From an uncultured Clostridia bacterium (lineage in GTDB: Bacteria; Bacillota; Clostridia; UBA1381): a DNA stretch of 64,000 nt. Shown here piece by piece: positions 60,312 to 64,000 of this stretch. The notes under the pieces are model-generated. The model made no database searches. It was not told the DNA's origin and saw only the letters and a program-made list of their open reading frames with translations. Each line of letters opens with the position of its first letter. The first letter of the stretch is position 1. The stretch covers positions 39,853 through 103,852 of the forward strand of contig CANQKM010000009.1 in NCBI GenBank assembly GCA_947624485.1. Reading direction: 5' to 3'. A program made the position numbers and the translations under genes.

Positions 60312-61442
60312 TCAATAAACATCAAACACACTTCGCGGTTTGTTATGGTAGGCGACGCTCAGTACAAGCCCGACGGCTGTCATATTCACCACAAGCGACG
60401 TGCCGCCGTAGCTTATAAACGGCAGCGGTATACCGGTAACGGGCATAAGTCCGATACACATTCCGACGTTCTCGAACACGTGGAACAAAAGCATCGCGCC
60501 CACGCCTACGCAAATATATCTTCCGAACGAGTTATCAGCCTTTTTCGCGGTCTTAAAGCACTTGTAAATCAGTATAAACAGCGCGCCGACAAGTATTGCC
60601 GCGCCGATAAAGCCGAGTTCCTCCGATATTACGCTGAATATAAAGTCGGTCGATTTCGCGGGCAGGTAGCCCATCTGGTTCTGCGTACCCTGAAGATAAC
60701 CCTTTCCCCATAGCTGTCCCGAACCGACGGCTATTTTTGACTGTATAACGTTGTAGCCTCTGCCGAGCGGTTCAAGGTCGGGGTTAAAAAACACCTGTAT
60801 ACGCTTCTGCTGATACTCCGACAAGACATAGCGGTACACGAGCGGCAGCGACGCCACACCGAGAACGAGCGCCGGTATAATGTATTTGTATGACAGCTTC
60901 GCCACAAACAGCATACATATAAATATGAACACGAACACGAACGCGCTGCCCATGTCGGGCTGCAGAAGTATCAGTCCGACCATTACGCCGATATGCAGAA
61001 GCAGTCCGAGCAGCACGAGCGGCTTATTTATATCGTCCTGCACCTTTGAAACGTGGTAGGAAAGCGTTATTATGAAGCAGATTTTCGCAAACTCCGACGG
61101 CTGTATACCGATCGCGCCGAAGCGTATCCAGCTTCGCGCGCCCCAGTCGCCGCTCACGCCGAATATAAGCACCAGTATAAGCATGGCGATTGCGAACAAA
61201 AATATAGGTTTTATCAGGTTTTGAAGCTGCTCATAGTCAAAAAAGCACACGACAAGCATAGCCGCGCAGCCCATGACAAACGCGGCTGACTGTACTATCA
61301 CGTTCATGTTGGACTGTGTTGTGCGCGTCGCGCTGTATATCATAATTATGCCGAAAACGGCAAGTCCCACCGATAATATGAAAAGCAGCCAGTCAAATTC
61401 CATAAGTATGACCGAGCGCTTTGAAACGCTTTTCTTGTTCAA
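60312..61442 (-). CDS. rodA: Rod-shape SEDS peptidoglycan polymerase
   Basis: A 376-residue SEDS-family glycosyltransferase with about ten helices, acting with a class B PBP in side-wall synthesis. WIRFGAIGIQPSEFAKICFI near residue 108, LLQPDMGSAFVF, and VTGIPLPFISYGGTSL near residue 340 are the SEDS signatures. The catalytic aspartate lies in the LQPDMGSA segment. FtsW or SpoVE are alternatives; the length and LVVCFFDYEQLQ context favour RodA. The start is TTG at 61442 after AAGGGGGCGG. No penicillin-binding protein or mre gene is adjacent. Confidence 0.88.
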   Translation of the reverse strand: MNKKSVSKRSVILMEFDWLLFILSVGLAVFGIIMIYSATRTTQSNMNVIVQSAAFVMGCAAMLVVCFFDYEQLQNLIKPIFLFAIAMLILVLIFGVSGDWGARSWIRFGAIGIQPSEFAKICFIITLSYHVSKVQDDINKPLVLLGLLLHIGVMVGLILLQPDMGSAFVFVFIFICMLFVAKLSYKYIIPALVLGVASLPLVYRYVLSEYQQKRIQVFFNPDLEPLGRGYNVIQSKIAVGSGQLWGKGYLQGTQNQMGYLPAKSTDFIFSVISEELGFIGAAILVGALFILIYKCFKTAKKADNSFGRYICVGVGAMLLFHVFENVGMCIGLMPVTGIPLPFISYGGTSLVVNMTAVGLVLSVAYHNKPRSVFDVY

Positions 61443-61463
61443 GCTACCGCCCCCTTAAAGTAT

Positions 61464-61492
61464 AGTATACTACATTATTCGCTTTTAAGCAA
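61464..61492 (-). promoter_or_regulatory. Sigma-A promoter of rodA
   Basis: On the minus strand TTGCTT, a 17-base spacer and TATACT, 21 bases before the TTG start. Confidence 0.75.
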
Positions 61493-61544
61493 TATTTTCA
61501 TTTATATTTCGTTATAATTTTTATACGCCCGCCGTAAATTTATA

Positions 61545-61573
61545 TTGCATACCGTATATGTTTATGATAGAAT
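61545..61573 (+). promoter_or_regulatory. Probable promoter of GH51 gene
   Basis: TTGCAT, a 17-base spacer and TAGAAT, 25 bases before the preferred ATG. Confidence 0.6.
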
Positions 61574-61598
61574 ACCGTCGGAAAGGCGGTTGTATCGT

Positions 61599-63917
61599 AT
61601 GAAAAAAATTACTGTTACGGAAAATGTCAAAGCGTCTATGGATGATTTTTACGGAATATTTTTTGAGGATTTGAACCACGCGGCGGACGGCGGACTGTAC
61701 GCGGAAAAGGTGCGTAACCGCGCGTTCGAGTTTTCGCCGGCGGACAATCCGAGGTACCAGTCTCTTACGGCGTGGAAAAAAATCGAGCTCGGCGGCGCGT
61801 CCGTCGCGGCGAAGGTGTCATGCAGCGAGCCGTACTCGAGGAAAAATCCGCACTACCTCACGCTTGAAATATCGAAGGTCGGAGAACGCGCCGGAATCAA
61901 AAATCTCGGCTACAACAGCGGTATCGCGGTCATGGAGGGCGAAAAATACGCGTTTTCGTGCTATGCGCGCTCGGATAGGGAATGTAAGCTGAACGTATCG
62001 ATCGACGACGCGTACGGAAATATAATCTGCTCGGCTTTTATAACGGTAAGCTCCGACAAGTGGACAAAATATGCGCTCACGCTCACACCGAACAGAACCT
62101 GTAACAGCGCGTCTCTTGCGCTCACGTCGGACGAGCCGTGCAAGGTATGCCTCGATTTTGTGTCGCTTATGCCGTTTGACACGTATAAGGGACGCGAAAA
62201 CGGTATGAGAAAAGACCTCGCGGTTATGCTGGAGGAGCTTAAGCCGAGGTTTATGCGTTTTCCGGGCGGCTGCCTCGTGCATGACGGCTCGCTTAACGCC
62301 GACGACAGAAATTCCATGTACCGCTGGAAAAACACGATAGGCGATATCACGGAGCGCCCGTCGCGGCGCAACAACTGGAAATACAATCAGTCGCTCGGCA
62401 TCGGGTACTACGAGTATTTCCTGTTCTGCGAGGATATAGGCGCGAAGCCTCTGCCGGTGCTGCCGGCAGGCTACAATCCGCACATGGAGCAAGCCGCACC
62501 GCTTGACGAAATGGACGAGTGGGTAAACGACGCGCTCGACCTCATAGAGTTCGCGAACGGCGGCGCTGACACAAAATGGGGCGCAGTCCGCGCGAAGCTC
62601 GGTCACAGCGAGCCGTTTAACCTCGAATACCTCGGCATCGGCAACGAGGAGGTCGGCGCCGGCTTTTGGGAGAGGTACGATATTATCCACAAGGCGGTAC
62701 GCGAGAAGTACCCCGAGATCAAGCTCGTGAACAACTCCGGTCCGTTCCCCGCGGGCAGCGAGTTTGAGCGCGGCCGGGAAAATGCGCGCAAAAACGGCTC
62801 TGATCTTGTGGACGAGCATTACTACACCTCACCCGAATGGCTGCTCGCGAACATTCATCGCTACGACGATTATCCCGACAGCCCGAAGGTGTTCCTCGGC
62901 GAGTACGCGTCGTGGGGCAACACGTTCTATAACGCGCTTTGCGAGGCGGCGTACATGACGGCTCTCGAAAACAACGCGGACAAGGTAAAGCTCGTATGCT
63001 ACGCGCCGCTTTTCGCGAACGTGGACTACGTCGACTGGAAGCCGGTCATGATTTGGTTCGACAACAGCCGTGTGTACGGCAGCGCGAACTATTACCTGTG
63101 CAAAATGTTTATGACGAACACGGGACGCGAGCTTACGGAAACGCGCCTTTCGGGCTTTGACGCGCCGACGGTAAAAGGCGATAACGCCATACGCGGCGGC
63201 ATTGAGCTTGCGGCGGACGAGATAAACGGCAGGGTGTACGACATAAAGGTGACCGACCTGATAAGCGGCAAAACCGAGGAATTTGACGGCGCGGACTTTA
63301 ACGGAAGCGGCGCAAAAAAGATTACGGATATAACGTCGGACAAGTACAAGGTTGAGTTTAAGCTTGCGAGGACGTTCGGCAACGCGGGATTTAAGCTGTA
63401 TTTCGGCAAAAAGGACGATAAAAACTACATTCAGTGGTTCATCGGCGGCTGGGCGAACTTTGACAGCGAAGTAAACGCCGTTGTGAACGGACGCGGCTCG
63501 TGTTTGACGCACGAGATGTTCTCACTGCAGACGGGACGCGAATATTCGCTCTGTCTCGAGGTTGACGGACGCGGCATTACTACGTATATTGACGGCAAAA
63601 AAACAAATTCGACCGTGGACAAGCTGCCGGCGGTCGAGGAAATTTACGCGACTTCAAGCCGCGACGACAAGTATATTTACGTTAAAGCCGTGAATGTGCA
63701 AAATAAAGCGGTTACGGCTGAAGTTACGATAGACGGAACGGACGCGGTACGCGGCGAGGTTTCGACGCTTACCGCCGATTTGGACGCGGAAAACGGCTTC
63801 GATGAGCCGCAAAAAGTGTCGCCCGTCACGGAAAGCTTTGATTACGGATCAAACACGTTTGAGTACACCTTCCCGCCCCACAGCGTGACCGTGTTTAAGG
63901 TGAGCCTCCCCTACTAG
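61599..63917 (+). CDS. GH51 alpha-L-arabinofuranosidase with inserted beta modules
   Basis: A 772-residue enzyme without signal peptide that removes arabinose from arabinoxylan or arabinan oligosaccharides. The core starts at FYGIFFEDLNHAADGGLYAE. A CBM4-like beta insert covers residues ~60-190. The acid/base glutamate is in YLGIGNEEVG near residue 345, and the nucleophile in VFLGEYASWG near residue 431. A second insert with LamG-like strands (FKLYFGKKDDKNYIQWFIGGW) lies in the C-terminal sandwich near residues 580-690. GAAAGGCGG precedes the ATG at 61599. The last codons and TAG stop are part of a family A-like palindrome next to an IS30 copy, so the native C-terminus may be altered. Confidence 0.9.
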   Translation: MKKITVTENVKASMDDFYGIFFEDLNHAADGGLYAEKVRNRAFEFSPADNPRYQSLTAWKKIELGGASVAAKVSCSEPYSRKNPHYLTLEISKVGERAGIKNLGYNSGIAVMEGEKYAFSCYARSDRECKLNVSIDDAYGNIICSAFITVSSDKWTKYALTLTPNRTCNSASLALTSDEPCKVCLDFVSLMPFDTYKGRENGMRKDLAVMLEELKPRFMRFPGGCLVHDGSLNADDRNSMYRWKNTIGDITERPSRRNNWKYNQSLGIGYYEYFLFCEDIGAKPLPVLPAGYNPHMEQAAPLDEMDEWVNDALDLIEFANGGADTKWGAVRAKLGHSEPFNLEYLGIGNEEVGAGFWERYDIIHKAVREKYPEIKLVNNSGPFPAGSEFERGRENARKNGSDLVDEHYYTSPEWLLANIHRYDDYPDSPKVFLGEYASWGNTFYNALCEAAYMTALENNADKVKLVCYAPLFANVDYVDWKPVMIWFDNSRVYGSANYYLCKMFMTNTGRELTETRLSGFDAPTVKGDNAIRGGIELAADEINGRVYDIKVTDLISGKTEEFDGADFNGSGAKKITDITSDKYKVEFKLARTFGNAGFKLYFGKKDDKNYIQWFIGGWANFDSEVNAVVNGRGSCLTHEMFSLQTGREYSLCLEVDGRGITTYIDGKKTNSTVDKLPAVEEIYATSSRDDKYIYVKAVNVQNKAVTAEVTIDGTDAVRGEVSTLTADLDAENGFDEPQKVSPVTESFDYGSNTFEYTFPPHSVTVFKVSLPY

Positions 63918-63925
63918 GGGAGGGG
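63904..63925. repeat. Family A-like palindrome tip at the GH51 stop
   Basis: AGCCTCCCCTACTAGGGGAGG is a 10-bp-arm palindrome resembling a family A tip (AGCCTCCCCTTGAGGGGAGG). It encodes the last residues and the stop codon of GH51. The rest of the family A unit is missing and the transposase gene end follows within 10 bases. Confidence 0.65.
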
Positions 63926-63934
63926 GGCAGAAAG

Positions 63935-64000
63935 TCAAGCAAGTGCAACATAAATTTCTTTAGGGGATTTCCAGCCGAGGCACTTACGAGGTCGGTCATT
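63935..64000 (-). mobile_element. IS30-family transposase, C-terminal end (partial)
   Basis: The minus strand translates as NDRPRKCLGWKSP followed by KEIYVALA and a TGA stop. This matches the conserved IS30-family transposase C-terminus (N-x-R-P-R-K-x-L-G-x-x-T/S-P). The element enters from the right and is truncated by the window edge. The terminal inverted repeat is not clear in the 10-15 bases after the stop. Confidence 0.85.

Overview
The window comes from a low-to-mid GC Gram-positive genome, most likely an anaerobic gut member of class Clostridia. The evidence is strong AGGAGG/GAAAGGA Shine-Dalgarno sites, SLH-anchored surface proteins, ECF-type vitamin transport genes, lipoprotein signal peptides, and glycan enzymes suited to host and plant polysaccharides. 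The latter are a GH112 galactosyl-HexNAc/rhamnose phosphorylase, a GH115-like alpha-glucuronidase with fructuronate reductase, and a GH51 arabinofuranosidase. There are no rRNA or tRNA genes, no CRISPR array and no recognisable prophage. One IS30-family transposase is cut by the right edge.

Layout. 1-9.5 kb: the tail of an amino-acid binding protein, a pseudouridine synthase, a secreted copper-amine-oxidase-N/cohesin-like protein, threonine dehydratase, an HD protein with recX and a MATE exporter, a HAD phosphatase, an unknown Cys-rich protein and ApbE. 9.6-16.8 kb: the GH115-like/uxuB pair, an AbrB-like zinc-ribbon gene behind two tandem structured RNA units, phosphoglucomutase and a PHP phosphoesterase. 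17-26 kb: a surface block with an SLH-NlpC/P60 hydrolase, an amino-acid binding protein plus permease without ATPase, a secreted jelly-roll-like protein, an AraC-type regulator and a 1047-residue SLH protein. 26-34 kb: a LOG-family enzyme with an aquaporin, a methyltransferase/GNAT/CapD-like/DUF1294 string, an orphan eutS-eutP pair and the GH112 phosphorylase. 34-53 kb, minus strand: rarA-ecfA1-ecfA2-ecfT-truA-DUF5711-cvpA-ilvD, and upstream of it lrp-aminotransferase-pyrG-two ABC exporters-GAP1-like protein-membrane protein. 53-64 kb: asparagine synthase, an MBOAT/DHHW acetylation pair, a DNA glycosylase, a Na/Pi cotransporter, RodA and GH51.

Dispersed palindromic repeats recur between genes in three families: A, with CCTCCCCTTGAGGGGAGG tips; B, with CCCTTTGACAAGGG tips; and C, short GTAGGGGCG...CGCC hairpins. 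One cluster truncates a gene and another tip supplies the last codons of GH51 beside the IS30 copy.

The most unusual signal is at 13.58-13.98 kb. Two tandem minus-strand units each have a 17-bp-spaced promoter, a three-tier near-palindrome of 99-120 bp with a shared UGUAAAAAACGU-type apex, and an intrinsic terminator that can be disrupted by an alternative pairing. They lie directly upstream of a small AbrB-like zinc-ribbon gene with no obvious independent promoter. Other leads are the GAP1-like protein with its membrane partner and the eutS-eutP pair outside any eut operon.
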